This document shows positions 53,127-62,564 of a stretch of 64,000 nucleotides of DNA, piece after piece. The notes beneath the pieces are model-generated. The model was not told where the DNA came from. It saw only the letters and a program-made list of their open reading frames with translations, and did no database searches. The position numbers were made by a program, and so were the translations under genes. Numbering within the stretch: position 1 is the stretch's first letter; every line of letters begins with the position of its first letter. The stretch comes from Pseudobacteroides cellulosolvens ATCC 35603 = DSM 2933 (GTDB lineage Bacteria; Bacillota; Clostridia; Acetivibrionales; DSM-2933): the NCBI RefSeq assembly GCF_001262605.1, contig NZ_LGTC01000001.1, positions 1,227,192 to 1,291,191 on the forward strand. The letters are read 5' to 3'.

Positions 53127-54734
53127 CTAATACATTGTTTCAACTTTAATCTCAATACCTAAATCTTTTGCTCTATGATATATTGATTTTGCCTCGCCAT
53201 AGCTGATGTTATTTGCGAAAGTCCATTCGCTTTTTTCTTTTGCGATTTTCAAAATTTCTTGATTACTTATCCCCATTAAAGGGAAAAGCTTTTTTAAACA
53301 CCCTATCTGCTTGACTATTGATAATTTATCGGTCCAGATTATAGTTAAATAAAAGAGCGGCTCGACATGTACATCCATTCTCTCTTGTTGTGTTGGAATC
53401 CTCATTTCTGGGGTAAAAGTAGTGTTTGTTTCAGAATCTCTATATAGTGCATTATGATTTGAATACCCTATAAAGCGATATTTTTGTTTTGTATCTGGAT
53501 TTTCTATTTGCTCCTTTAATTGTCGCTTTTCTTTCAATGCTTTGTTTAATGTACCAATATTGAAACTATCAGTCTTATTACCTGCCAGAAAATAAAGCTT
53601 CAACCAATAAGCATCGTCTTCGATATATGATTCCAGAGCCTTTCTGATATTCTCCTCTGTCAAACTTCTCACAATAATGGCAGGTGGAGACGGCGGAATA
53701 TAGTCCAATCCCCCTTTATCCATGTACCAAAGTATATTTTTAGGGGTTGATATTACAACTATATACCTATATCCATCATCCAGCTCAACAAATACATCAA
53801 TATTATCATCTTCAATATCCTTTAATTGTGATAGAGGGATTGCATACTCAACTTTGTTAATATTCCGTTTATTCATTTGTTTCTGAAACTTTTCAAAGAG
53901 TCTTAATTTGACTTTTCTGAAAGGCTCATTCTTCTCGGGGCACTTAAGCTCAGTTAATGCTTCTTTTGAAACAGAGTTGGAATCCAAAGCCTTATCTATA
54001 AAATCAAATGCTTTAAAGTTGATTAATTTTAGAATTACATCTCTATCTAAAACCACCCCATCCTTTATCTTTCGACGAGCTTCAAATATATACGCCTGTT
54101 TATCAAACTCTTTAAGATTTATGTACTTCATAATGTATATTAATTGTTGCGGTGTAACCATATCCTTTTTTATAATATCGAGTAATAAACATTCGATATT
54201 ATCAGAATGGTCATTATTATACGAATCAATAATTTTATGTAGGTCGCTATCGCTAATCATTCCTCCATTATCAGCTATACTTTGCATAAAATTATCCACT
54301 TTTGCAGATTCATTAACATGCCATTCCAAATCTTCAATTCTCTTCTGTAACCGTTCCTCAGTAAAACCATTCCATGTCATTTCCCAAATACAGTGAGCAA
54401 CTATTTCTATGGGAGTGTATTTTGCAATGGAATCATCAGCAATATCATATCCAAGCCATTTATCCCAAGTTGTGTATGATATATTATATCTATCCATGAC
54501 TTGATTTTGCTTTATTCCATAGACAGTATAAAAGGCCTCTTTCGAATCCAATTCGACTTTCTCAATCATAATCATAGTATTCTCAACATTTTCAGCACCT
54601 TCAAGTACTAATAACTTTTTGAATACATTGTGATACTGGTCGTGATTCTCACCAATATCTTTATAATTCTCAATGAGAACATCCCATATGTCTTTAAATG
54701 ATGTTTTTACAATAACTTCCTTAAGTTTAGCCAT
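53127..54734 (-). CDS. Multi-domain protein with DUF6557-like start and L7/L12-like end
   Basis: This 535-residue soluble protein has three parts. Residues 1-115 (KLKEVIVKTSFKDIWDVLIE, DKWLGYDIADDSI, EIVAHCIWEMTWNGFTEE) match the DUF6557 pattern. A middle domain (about 310-400) has DDNIDVFVELDDGYRYIVVI and IVRSLTEENIRKALESYIED, DDAYWLKLYFLAG, another single-domain family that also occurs alone. The end (about 475-535) resembles the L7/L12 C-terminal fold (ISYGEAKSIYHRAKDLGIEI). Such joined small domains are typical of poly-immunity proteins. The function is inferred from that pattern only. Confidence 0.62.
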   Translation of the reverse strand: MAKLKEVIVKTSFKDIWDVLIENYKDIGENHDQYHNVFKKLLVLEGAENVENTMIMIEKVELDSKEAFYTVYGIKQNQVMDRYNISYTTWDKWLGYDIADDSIAKYTPIEIVAHCIWEMTWNGFTEERLQKRIEDLEWHVNESAKVDNFMQSIADNGGMISDSDLHKIIDSYNNDHSDNIECLLLDIIKKDMVTPQQLIYIMKYINLKEFDKQAYIFEARRKIKDGVVLDRDVILKLINFKAFDFIDKALDSNSVSKEALTELKCPEKNEPFRKVKLRLFEKFQKQMNKRNINKVEYAIPLSQLKDIEDDNIDVFVELDDGYRYIVVISTPKNILWYMDKGGLDYIPPSPPAIIVRSLTEENIRKALESYIEDDAYWLKLYFLAGNKTDSFNIGTLNKALKEKRQLKEQIENPDTKQKYRFIGYSNHNALYRDSETNTTFTPEMRIPTQQERMDVHVEPLFYLTIIWTDKLSIVKQIGCLKKLFPLMGISNQEILKIAKEKSEWTFANNISYGEAKSIYHRAKDLGIEIKVETMY

Positions 54735-54788
54735 TTTATTCCTCTATTTCATCTAACTTTTAAGAATATTATACCATATAGATTCAAT

Positions 54789-55025
54789 CTATATATTCGT
54801 ACTCTTTTCAAGCCCATACAAATCTTCCAGCTTTTCGCTTATATACTGATGTGAATCCCTAATACCTTGATTGTAAAAGAAAGGAGCTATTTTCTCTGTA
54901 ATGAAATTAAGAAATAGTTCAGCAGATAAATCACCCATGTTTTCATCTCTTTCAGTGGAAAAGTATTTCTTTATTTCATTTAAGGCTGATATTTTTAGGT
55001 CTTTTGTTAATTCAATTTTTTGCAT
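54789..55025 (-). CDS. DUF2164-family protein
   Basis: This 78-residue helical protein contains LKISALNEIKKYFSTERDEN, MGDLSAELFLNFITEKIAPF and FYNQGIRDSHQYISEKLEDL, the standard DUF2164 pattern. The function is unknown. AGGAGG lies 6 bases before the ATG. It is the only clearly conserved house-type gene within this stretch. Confidence 0.87.
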   Translation of the reverse strand: MQKIELTKDLKISALNEIKKYFSTERDENMGDLSAELFLNFITEKIAPFFYNQGIRDSHQYISEKLEDLYGLEKSTNI

Positions 55026-55135
55026 ATATATCCTCCTGATTATAATGTTATGCCGATATTCTTTAGTTGTTTCTGAAACCTTGTAATTCGAGCTGTTTTA
55101 TAATTTATAAAGTAAAGTTCTCACGGTCACTCATA

Positions 55136-55564
55136 TCAATCCCAGGGATTCTTATAACCAGCCAACCCTAGAGAGCTCATTAGTACATTCTTATACTCAT
55201 TCCAGTCAAAAACAAATGGTCCTAAATCAATAGTTTTAATTTCATCCGTATAACTATACTCAAGTCCAAAATCTTTCCATATTACAGTGTCATTATCTTT
55301 TTTTATATCTATCGTGATGGCACCACAACCTAAATCAGCACAGAGTGGACAAACATAAATTTCATACCGCATTCTGAGACTCTTCCGTACCCCATCCGAG
55401 AGTTGATATAAAATCATATTGCTTAAATTCCTGGTATAACGAATTTCCATCAATAGTTATATCTGCAAAATGCATGAATTTATTCTCAAACCTTTTTAAC
55501 TGCTCATTGTCTATGTAATGACGAGTGTCAGGTCTTTTTCTAACTTGATTTCAATTTTATTCAT
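55136..55564 (-). pseudogene. Hypothetical gene with two compensating frameshifts
   Basis: The minus strand from ATG 55564 (GAGGT ribosome site) reads MNKIEIKLEKD, then shifts frame (one base missing near 55530) to PDTRHYIDNEQLKRFENKF and STLGWGTEESQN, and shifts back (net one base gained, near 55385) to RYEIYVCPLCADLGCGAITI, DTVIWKDFGLEYSY and LGPFVFDWNEYKNVL. The three pieces join into one coherent protein of about 143 residues. As sequenced, only the C-terminal 105 residues are open from 55453. Function unknown; the CPLCADLGCGA part suggests a metal or structural Cys pair. Confidence 0.78.
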
Positions 55565-55825
55565 AAACAAACCTCTTTGCCGATTTTGATGACGTTAAGT
55601 TGAATTGAACTTGCTTACTTTTATATTTACTTCATATTACACAAAAAGTAAGCCTTTTAAAAGACAAAAAGTTTGCACACTTCGATTATATTTCAAAAAT
55701 AGTACAGATGAATGCTCCGATAAAATGTTAAAACTATTCATTTTATTGCATCCTCAAGTTAAACGGCCTCTTTTACCTGCACCCTGTCAGTTTCTATATC
55801 TTAGCGAAATCAACTGCTATGTTGC

Positions 55826-56320
55826 TTAGTCCATATGCCTATAATTACCCAACCCTATACTATCAAACTCGTCTTTGCCCTTTACTTTATATACGCCAAG
55901 CTCTTTCAGCACTACATTAATGGCTTTCTCTCCTTCTGGCTTATGATAATAATTATAAGTTTTTTCATCCCAAAGAGTTTCGGTTTCAATTGGTTGAATT
56001 TTAATTTTTGAGTTTTCAAATAAAATAGCTGACTGACTACCACAGCCCCCAAAATAATCTGTTTCAATATAGGCAAGTTTACCTTTTCTTGATTCTTGTA
56101 CTAGGATTTCATAAATTGAAGGAGATAGGTACTCAAAAAACTGACTGTACTCAGTATCTATCTTACTATTAGCTAATTCTTCAATATCATCATATAATTT
56201 TCTTGTTAAAAAAATAATTGCTAACCCCTGATATAAGGTAACTGGCTTAGCCTCTACCCAATTATCTGTAAAAGCTTTTATTATTTCTTCTTTTCCGATA
56301 AAGCCTCTTATACAGTGCAT
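55826..56320 (-). CDS. Hypothetical soluble protein
   Basis: This 164-residue protein begins MHCIRGFIGKEEIIKAF and contains IIFLTRKLYDDIEELANSKI, GKLAYIETDYFGGCGSQSAI and a tail KAINVVLKELGVYKV. The TDYFGGxGSQ segment recurs in an unnamed family of small proteins seen among immunity genes. GGAGG precedes the ATG. Interval 55565-55825 upstream of the broken gene's start has no recognisable gene. Confidence 0.6.
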   Translation of the reverse strand: MHCIRGFIGKEEIIKAFTDNWVEAKPVTLYQGLAIIFLTRKLYDDIEELANSKIDTEYSQFFEYLSPSIYEILVQESRKGKLAYIETDYFGGCGSQSAILFENSKIKIQPIETETLWDEKTYNYYHKPEGEKAINVVLKELGVYKVKGKDEFDSIGLGNYRHMD

Positions 56321-56447
56321 AATGTCCTCCTAATTACTATCAGTAGTTAAAAGACTTGAATAGTCTTCTTCGTCTTGGATGAATCTTCGTGTACTGTAAG
56401 AATTATCCAATTCACCTACAGCCAAATGATATTCAAATTATTGAAGA

Positions 56448-56810
56448 TTACTCTGACCGCTCAATAACTGTTAATTTGCCATCAGTTAAATTCCAGTATT
56501 GTTTTATGACACCTTCATCATCATCAACACTAAAGTGTCCTTCAATCTCATGGTTTGATTCAGCTATAGCTATCAGTTCTTTTATGAAATCCGAATGATA
56601 CTGCCGTATATCTGCTCCATAAAACACATAATTTGTCCAATTAATAAATTCATTGGGGAAACACCAGCCTTTTTGGTATAGTTCCTTGGTTTGATATGTT
56701 ATTTGGTAATTTGAATAATTCCATAAGAATTTTTTGTTTATTTCCTGTATTACAAAAATATCTCCTGCTTCACAACCTATCCAACCTCTAATTGATACAT
56801 AATGACCCAT
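56448..56810 (-). CDS. Hypothetical soluble protein, possible immunity family
   Basis: This 120-residue protein contains MGHYVSIRGWIGCEAGDIFV, WTNYVFYGADIRQYHSDFIK and EIEGHFSVDDDEGVIKQYWN. It belongs to an unnamed but recurrent family that sits in poly-immunity loci. GGAG precedes the ATG. No partner is visible. Confidence 0.6.
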   Translation of the reverse strand: MGHYVSIRGWIGCEAGDIFVIQEINKKFLWNYSNYQITYQTKELYQKGWCFPNEFINWTNYVFYGADIRQYHSDFIKELIAIAESNHEIEGHFSVDDDEGVIKQYWNLTDGKLTVIERSE

Positions 56811-57246
56811 GATTTTACTCCAATCAACATTATTGTCTCTTCTATTGCCGTAACCATCTTATCACATTTTCAGCAATACTTTCTGATTGTGGCATGGCAT
56901 CCAAGTTAAAGTACTTTAATTCCTTGCTTTAGGCATCATTTATTTGTAAGTCACTTTTTTTTGCAATAACTTCATAAGAACCAATATCAGTATGTACTTA
57001 GTGGCCATTCGTGATATACAAAAAGAATTTTTGCTCCCATAAGAATCGGACTTTACATGCTTCTGTATGAAATCTAATAGTTAATACACCATTCTTGATA
57101 TTTCCATATGGAATTCCATAGGGAAATATTATTTTTTTACATTATGATATAAACAACAAATACCTTTTGGGGATAATTCCTGTAAACAGCCTTCAACTTC
57201 ACACTATAAATTATTATTTTATGTATTTTTCTTATATTATTATAGT
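56811..57246 (-). other. 436-bp interval with a possible coding remnant
   Basis: No complete gene is visible. At about 56998-57130 on the minus strand a frame reads YGIPYGNIKNGVLTI, FHTEACKVRFLWEQKF and ITNGH before TAA, which has a protein-like composition but no start codon or ribosome site. It is probably a degraded gene end. The rest is AT-rich. Confidence 0.4.
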
Positions 57247-57930
57247 TTAGCCTTTTACAATCATAGCAAATTTTATTCTATATCTTAAATATACCACTCT
57301 TTCATTTCCTTTGAGTTGCACTTCATTATCTACTTCGTCATTGATTGACCTTTGACTGGCACAAGCTACAGCATAAACCCCTCCCCAATCATTGTCTCCG
57401 TAGTTACCCGATGCTCTAACACCTTTATCTATTTCTTCTATTTCAATGGGAGAACCAACATCCATATTGAATGCATCCGCTAAGTCTTTAGCTTTGATTA
57501 ATGCATTCTTACATGCCGCTTTCCTTGCGTTCAAGATTTCAGCATCATTTGCTTTAAAAAATGGTTTTCTTTCATCAATCTGGACAACAATTCTCTTTGA
57601 TATTTTATTTAGTTCCTCAATCTTTTCAAGGGCATTATAAGCTTTATATCTGTCTTTTGTTCTTATTGTAACTTTATGTGAGGCATTTAAACCAACTCGG
57701 TTTTTCTTCCACCAAGGTGCATATAAATCAGTCCCTGCATAAAATAGTTCATCCTCTGTGATACCGTTACTCAAAAGGATGTTTACAAGCTTATTTTTAT
57801 ATTCCCTTGACTCTGCAATTAAAGCATCTTTATTTGCCGTTTGGATATTAAGAGTTACGTCAATAATCCATGTATCAGGCTCTTCCGAGTATTGTGCCTC
57901 TCCTATGACCTCAATATAATTATCTTGCAT
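57247..57930 (-). CDS. SIMPL-domain (DUF541) protein
   Basis: This 227-residue protein has the SIMPL layout: YIEVIGEAQYSEEPDTWIID, NALEKIEELNKISKRIVVQI, NARKAACKNALIKAKDLADA and the ending VVYLRYRIKFAMIV. Related proteins are periplasmic or outer-surface in other bacteria; here no signal peptide is seen at the chosen start. A strong AAAGGAGG site before ATG 57930 supports that start rather than 58023. The role is uncertain. Confidence 0.85.
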   Translation of the reverse strand: MQDNYIEVIGEAQYSEEPDTWIIDVTLNIQTANKDALIAESREYKNKLVNILLSNGITEDELFYAGTDLYAPWWKKNRVGLNASHKVTIRTKDRYKAYNALEKIEELNKISKRIVVQIDERKPFFKANDAEILNARKAACKNALIKAKDLADAFNMDVGSPIEIEEIDKGVRASGNYGDNDWGGVYAVACASQRSINDEVDNEVQLKGNERVVYLRYRIKFAMIVKG

Positions 57931-58051
57931 ACTTATATTACCTCCTTTTAATAGCCCATTTGGGTGCCTCCTAAGTTTGAAGCTAATAAATTCTAGTATA
58001 TTGGACTGCCAGGACATAACCACTGTTTTTAGCCATAAACGTCACCCTTGT

Positions 58052-58549
58052 TTATGTTTTGTGTCTTAAGGGATACCACATTTTATCCCCTATAATGCTT
58101 TCTATATCACTTTTATGTTTGTTACAAATTGCAATATTATGTTCAATATCGGGAACTAAAGTTGATAACCCATCTGTTTCATCTTCCGAAATATTTAAGA
58201 TTACAAAATTTTCATAGTCAACGACTACTAACTCACCAACGCAAATATCATTATATAGAAAATAAACATGTGATACTCCAAGGTGTATATTAAATATGAG
58301 TTCCTCTAGGTAATAAAGAGTTTTGTCATTCTTAAATTTAATTCTATACCCCTTATAATCAGTCGTTTCATCAGTATTACTTTCAATTTCTAAAAACTCT
58401 AAATTACTTTTACTCACATGAGGTAATGATAAATTCGAATAGAGTAAAACATTATTACAGCTTTTAGCAAGCCAATTTGTTACTACTTTCCAATTATCAT
58501 GGTTAAACTTACCGTTTTTATAAAAACCTATATAAAGTGCAAATAACAT
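58052..58549 (-). CDS. Hypothetical soluble protein
   Basis: This 165-residue protein begins MLFALYIGFYKNGKFNHDNW and contains YLEELIFNIHLGVSHVYFLY and ELVVVDYENFVILNISEDET. It is not recognised. Ribosome site AAAGGAA. It sits between the SIMPL gene and the 58622-59395 gene. Confidence 0.55.
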   Translation of the reverse strand: MLFALYIGFYKNGKFNHDNWKVVTNWLAKSCNNVLLYSNLSLPHVSKSNLEFLEIESNTDETTDYKGYRIKFKNDKTLYYLEELIFNIHLGVSHVYFLYNDICVGELVVVDYENFVILNISEDETDGLSTLVPDIEHNIAICNKHKSDIESIIGDKMWYPLRHKT

Positions 58550-58621
58550 TTTACCATTCCTTTTTTATGATACAGTTTAGGAAACTTTTGCCCTTAGTTC
58601 TATGAATATATACATTCAGTG

Positions 58622-59395
58622 CTACCTTATATATTCAAATTCTACTTTCAAACCATATTTATCGAATTCCCTCATTAAATTTCTATAACGCATATAATCA
58701 AATTTTGATTCCAACAAAACTGGCTTTTCCGATTTAAATATTTCGGATATTTTTATTACATTAATATCACTAAATCCCCAAAATTGCTTCAAGAAATTAA
58801 ATAAATCCTTTGTAATTTTAATATTTGAAGATGGTCCTAACCAAAGCTTCACATCAAAGCTAAGTGCATCAGAGTATTCTTCATCATTCAATAAATCATC
58901 AAATTCGCCCATTAATCTTTTTGTAAAATTATCAACAGCTTTCCATTGTTCTGTTCCATCTTCCCACCATTTGATTTTTATATTTGCCCAGTATCTACCA
59001 AGCTCTAATTCGTAATCTATTCCATCACAGCCAACCATATCACTTTTAGTATTAAGGGGTATTGATATGTTTGAAAGCTCCTTTACTATTAACTCTGAAT
59101 AGCTTTTTTCAACCTTGTGAACTTTATATTTAATAGTCGGAGTTATGTAGTTTTGATACTTTTCTCTTTCAATTATACTACTAAACTTTTTGTAATCATC
59201 TTGACAAAACCAATCAATCCTTACTACTAAGTCCTCATAAAGCTCCCAGCGTCTAACACAATCCCAATATAAGGACGGGATTTCCATTATCTTCAGCATT
59301 CTGGTTTTATCAATTTTTCTTATATTAAGGTTATTTATAAGCTCCAACGACCTCTTCTCAAATAAACACCATTCATAATAAAGTTCTTGCTCCAT
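58622..59395 (-). CDS. Hypothetical soluble protein with an L7/L12-like end
   Basis: This 257-residue protein is not recognised. The middle has YELELGRYWANIKIKWWEDG and the C-terminal 60 residues (FLKQFWGFSDINVIKISEIF ... RNLMREFDKYGLKVEFEY) end in the same manner as the protein at 53127-54734, like an L7/L12-type fold. GGAGGG precedes the ATG. Confidence 0.57.
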   Translation of the reverse strand: MEQELYYEWCLFEKRSLELINNLNIRKIDKTRMLKIMEIPSLYWDCVRRWELYEDLVVRIDWFCQDDYKKFSSIIEREKYQNYITPTIKYKVHKVEKSYSELIVKELSNISIPLNTKSDMVGCDGIDYELELGRYWANIKIKWWEDGTEQWKAVDNFTKRLMGEFDDLLNDEEYSDALSFDVKLWLGPSSNIKITKDLFNFLKQFWGFSDINVIKISEIFKSEKPVLLESKFDYMRYRNLMREFDKYGLKVEFEYIR

Positions 59396-59457
59396 ATTGA
59401 GCCCTCCTGCATAAAATCAACTTCATCTTCTATTCCACCAAAATGTATTAACTTCAA

Positions 59458-59928
59458 TCATGCTCGCTTACCCAACCGTTTTTCAAAACAAACGGCTTCA
59501 GGTCTATTAACATATTTTCCATAGTTAGGGATATGATAATAGCCTCTATTCACATAAAATGCTACTGCTCTTTGGTTTATTAATCTGGTTTCAAGTCTTA
59601 AAGCAGTATACCCAAGTTCCTGAGCCTTTGCCTCCAGGTATGATAATACTTTTGTACCTATTCCAACGCCTTTCTCCTTTGCATACATCCGTTTGACCTC
59701 TGCAGTATTATCGTCAATTGGTCGTATCGCACCGCAACCAACAGCTTCTCCATTCTCATTATATGCAATTACAAATATAGCCCGCTCTCCGCATATGTCG
59801 CTGGCACTGAATGAATTTCTTCCACTATTACCTGTTATTGATTCTAAATCGTCAGATAGCTCATCCATTAATTGAATAGCATTTGGTGTATTTGGGTCTT
59901 CTTCTTTGATTGTGATATATCTGCTCAT
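59458..59928 (-). CDS. GNAT N-acetyltransferase
   Basis: This 156-residue protein has GEAVGCGAIRPIDDNTAEVK, RMYAKEKGVGIGTKVLSYLE (the acetyl-CoA loop) and LRLETRLINQRAVAFYVNRG, the typical core of small-molecule or peptide GNAT acetyltransferases. It appears intact. Acceptor unknown. GAGG precedes the ATG. It is followed in the direction of transcription by no gene until 58622-59395. Confidence 0.87.
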   Translation of the reverse strand: MSRYITIKEEDPNTPNAIQLMDELSDDLESITGNSGRNSFSASDICGERAIFVIAYNENGEAVGCGAIRPIDDNTAEVKRMYAKEKGVGIGTKVLSYLEAKAQELGYTALRLETRLINQRAVAFYVNRGYYHIPNYGKYVNRPEAVCFEKRLGKRA

Positions 59929-59995
59929 ATTAGCCTCTCATGTATAAATTGATAATCACTATATTTGAATATTTATCCAAATGAAATTTAATTGG

Positions 59996-60400
59996 TTATT
60001 GTTTCTCAAGATATTCAAGAAACTCCACAAATGTATTCCCAATCCTTTCAGCAACTTCAACAGACATTCCTATAAATGGTATATTTACAATAGGTAATTC
60101 ATTATACCTTGTATCAAATGCATATGCTTCTCCACCGCCATCTGAACCAAATATAAACAACCCTTTTGCAAATTCTTCTACACTATAATCCTCATTTAAA
60201 GGAATTAGTTCTTCTACAGACCAAAGTGCGAGATAAGACTTGCCAACAAAGCCTTCTCAGCCATTTGAAGTTAGCATATACTCTTTGTACTGGTCTGGAA
60301 GCTTTAATCCGCTCAAATTTTCTACTTCCTTTAATCTTTCCAAGGTTGCAGGAAGTTCTTTTTCTATATTAGCCGTTAAATCGAAAATTCTATTTCCCAT
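59996..60400 (-). pseudogene. SMI1/KNR4-family immunity protein with an in-frame stop
   Basis: From ATG 60400 the minus strand encodes SGLKLPDQYKEYMLTSNG, then TGA (60259-60257, codon 48), then EGFVGKSYLALWSVEELIPL, LFIFGSDGGGEAYAFDTRYN and FLEYLEKQ to 59996. The family has NGGEGFIG at this point, so a Gly codon (GGA) has become TGA. The rest is uninterrupted, 135 codons in all. SMI1/KNR4 (SUKH) proteins neutralise nuclease and other polymorphic toxins. A nuclease-like small gene directly precedes it, 3 bp away, which fits a decayed toxin-immunity pair. Confidence 0.85.
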
Positions 60401-60403
60401 AAA

Positions 60404-60601
60404 TCAGTCACCCATTTCCTGTTTTAACTCTTTTAGTTTCCTGTTCCACCAAGTAACTACCTCTGCATGTTGCTTTCTGGTTAATAGAGTTTTGTTTTCT
60501 GGGTCAGTAGGGTCACAGCCAAATAGTATTGGGTGTATTTCATGGATTTGCATACCTTTAATCCTATTAGATTGTTGCATTATTTTCTTCTTAAAGAACA
60601 C
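60404..60601 (-). CDS. Small HNH-like nuclease-domain protein or toxin remnant
   Basis: This 65-residue protein starts with GTG 60601 after AAGGAG. It contains MQIHEIHPILFGCDPTDPEN, KTLLTRKQHAEVVTWWNRKL. The IHEIxPxxFGxxPTDxxNK...LTRKxHxxxxxWWN pattern is found at the C-terminal end of polymorphic toxins as an HNH-type nuclease domain, usually with GG where GC is here. It could be an orphan toxin tip or a small stand-alone relative. It is 3 bp from the SMI1 gene. Activity is not shown. Confidence 0.55.
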   Translation of the reverse strand: MFFKKKIMQQSNRIKGMQIHEIHPILFGCDPTDPENKTLLTRKQHAEVVTWWNRKLKELKQEMGD

Positions 60602-60657
60602 TTCGTACTCCTTCTTTTACAACAATTTCTTTCCTCGTAAATCTACTTTATCAAATT

Positions 60658-61785
60658 TTACTTCATAGAGTCAACCAACTCTGCCAACATATTTAATGGC
60701 TTAGCATTGACTGTATCTTTAAGTTTTGATTCTGGTAAAATCTCAATTCCACCTATTTTAGTTACAACATCATACTCTCCAATTGAACTATCTAACATTA
60801 AGAAAACAGCATTTACTATTTCTGGAGGTATGTCATTAATACCTCGAACATAAATATCCAACGAAACCCTCGATTCTTTTTGTTTGGGAACAAAGCTAAT
60901 ATCATTGCCTCCAAGTGAAAAATCTCCACACTTTATTTCCATGCCGTCTATATGATTTACTCTTTGCCTAAAGGGAACAACAATCCATTTTGAAAGTAAT
61001 TTGGGTTCATTTATTAGCTTCAATACATAAGGAAAAACCTCTCTCAGCCCATTAGCAGATATAGCAATTGTCCGTTTATCATCTATAATTCTACTGAATT
61101 CAAAAGTTAATCCCTCATTTATTTTTTTTAGCCTTGTTGACAACTCATTTACTATGGGGTCCTCAACACTTGTTGATTTAAAAAGCTCTTCTTCATTTAT
61201 TGAAAACCATTCCCAGAATTCCTGTTCCTTATTTATGTTGTTACTTTTAAAAAGGCCTCTCAGAATTCCTCCCTTTTCAAATTCAATGAAATTCATATAT
61301 CGGAATCTTTTTTCAGGAAATGCAGTACTTCCAATATAGATAGTCTTACTTCCCTTGAAAAGCTCATATACAGTGAATACCAACGGAGCAGTATACTCTT
61401 CAGGTATAGAAATATCAGAATCTTTGTTTTGAATAGTTTGAGCTTTTAAAAGAATACTTTTTAGTTTATTTAATTCTGCTCTCTTTTTTTGGTATTCTGA
61501 CTTGCCAGCTTTCTCCCATCTTCCCAAACCTGAATTTGAATCGATGAGTGCAATAGTTTTTTCCCTTATATTTTGGAAGAGATTACTTCTCGATAATTGA
61601 ATACATGATAAAGCCGAATAAACAATAATACCATCATCCTCATTATTGGCTGGTTCATTATAAAGTTTCATTACCATTGCTGATGCAATTGAATCAGAGT
61701 AACCTTTTTTAATTACATCATCATATAAATCCCTTATGTCAAGAGCTAAATCGTCATCAAATATTCCGACTCCCCAACATCCCAT
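60658..61785 (-). CDS. Two-domain protein with DUF4259-like start
   Basis: This 375-residue soluble protein begins MGCWGVGIFDDDLALDIRDL, the conserved start of DUF4259-type proteins, then has a C-terminal region (about 120-375) with FWEWFSINEEELFK, LTFEFSRIIDDKRTIAISAN and LIDxxGExDVVTKIGGIEIL-like sequence, which resembles a second single-domain family. GGAGG precedes the ATG. The joining of two small families is again typical of immunity proteins. The function is not known. Confidence 0.62.
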   Translation of the reverse strand: MGCWGVGIFDDDLALDIRDLYDDVIKKGYSDSIASAMVMKLYNEPANNEDDGIIVYSALSCIQLSRSNLFQNIREKTIALIDSNSGLGRWEKAGKSEYQKKRAELNKLKSILLKAQTIQNKDSDISIPEEYTAPLVFTVYELFKGSKTIYIGSTAFPEKRFRYMNFIEFEKGGILRGLFKSNNINKEQEFWEWFSINEEELFKSTSVEDPIVNELSTRLKKINEGLTFEFSRIIDDKRTIAISANGLREVFPYVLKLINEPKLLSKWIVVPFRQRVNHIDGMEIKCGDFSLGGNDISFVPKQKESRVSLDIYVRGINDIPPEIVNAVFLMLDSSIGEYDVVTKIGGIEILPESKLKDTVNAKPLNMLAELVDSMK

Positions 61786-61803
61786 AATAGTATCCTCCTA
61801 ATT

Positions 61804-62088
61804 TTAATTTATAGTTAATAAATAGCAGACTATTATCTTAAAGTCCTTTAGAATCAAAATAGAAATTACTCTCAGGTAAAGTGTAGATGCCCAATATTCA
61901 GGTGATTCATGAAAAATAATATCATCTTTCAGAATAGCATCAATGTGTTTCCATGAGTAATTAATTAACTCAATTCCCTCACTTTGGCTTAATGGGAATC
62001 TAGAAATTAGTTCAATTAATATATCTTTCAAAAACATACTTGATTCAATATCAGTATTAAAAATCCACAAATCTCTATTGAAATTCAC
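61804..62088 (-). CDS. Small hypothetical protein
   Basis: This protein of about 94 residues begins MNFNRDLWIFNTDIESSMFL and contains RFPLSQSEGIELINYSWKHI and FHESPEYWASTLYLRVISIL. GTG 62088 (AGAGGGG upstream) is preferred to ATG 62130, which has no ribosome site. It is not recognised. Confidence 0.52.
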   Translation of the reverse strand: MNFNRDLWIFNTDIESSMFLKDILIELISRFPLSQSEGIELINYSWKHIDAILKDDIIFHESPEYWASTLYLRVISILILKDFKIIVCYLLTIN

Positions 62089-62175
62089 TATATTCACCCC
62101 TCTATGCGGTACTTCTATATCAATATTCATTTTACAGATATTTAAGCAATTAGAACTTACTCTAAAATATTTGTC

Positions 62176-62484
62176 TTAATGCCAATTATATTTACACTTT
62201 AAACATTGCTTCGCTCTTGGTGTTCTTGTTAAGCTCCTACATTTCGGGCAATAGTTAAAAATAATTACATCTGAATGTTCCTTTAATATTCGATCTTTAA
62301 CATAAGAATAAAATCCATCTTCTCCAAGTATTATTAATGCAGAAATATGTATATTACTTTCTAAACTTTTAGCTGAATCCATTTGTCCATTTGCTTTGAA
62401 TAGAAAATATCTCCAGGCCATGTTTTCTTGGATTGTCATTAAATTACTATAGCTATTAAATATATATCTAGTTAGTTCATCCAT
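62176..62484 (-). CDS. Small protein with a C-terminal zinc ribbon
   Basis: This 102-residue soluble protein has a helical first part and a C-terminal YCPKCRSLTRTPRAKQCLKC, a C-x2-C...C-x2-C zinc-ribbon. This suggests nucleic-acid or protein binding. AGAGGA precedes the ATG. It is not otherwise recognised. Confidence 0.62.
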   Translation of the reverse strand: MDELTRYIFNSYSNLMTIQENMAWRYFLFKANGQMDSAKSLESNIHISALIILGEDGFYSYVKDRILKEHSDVIIFNYCPKCRSLTRTPRAKQCLKCKYNWH

Positions 62485-62564
62485 AACAAAATCCTCTAAA
62501 TGCTTTATTGAACTTCATTTCATCACTTCTGTTTTCAATATTACTTTGAAATAAGTAGTTCTTC

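Noticed and set aside
60250..60270. TGA in the SMI1 gene as selenocysteine
   Set aside because: The position is Gly in the family, not Cys, and no SECIS-like hairpin directly follows.
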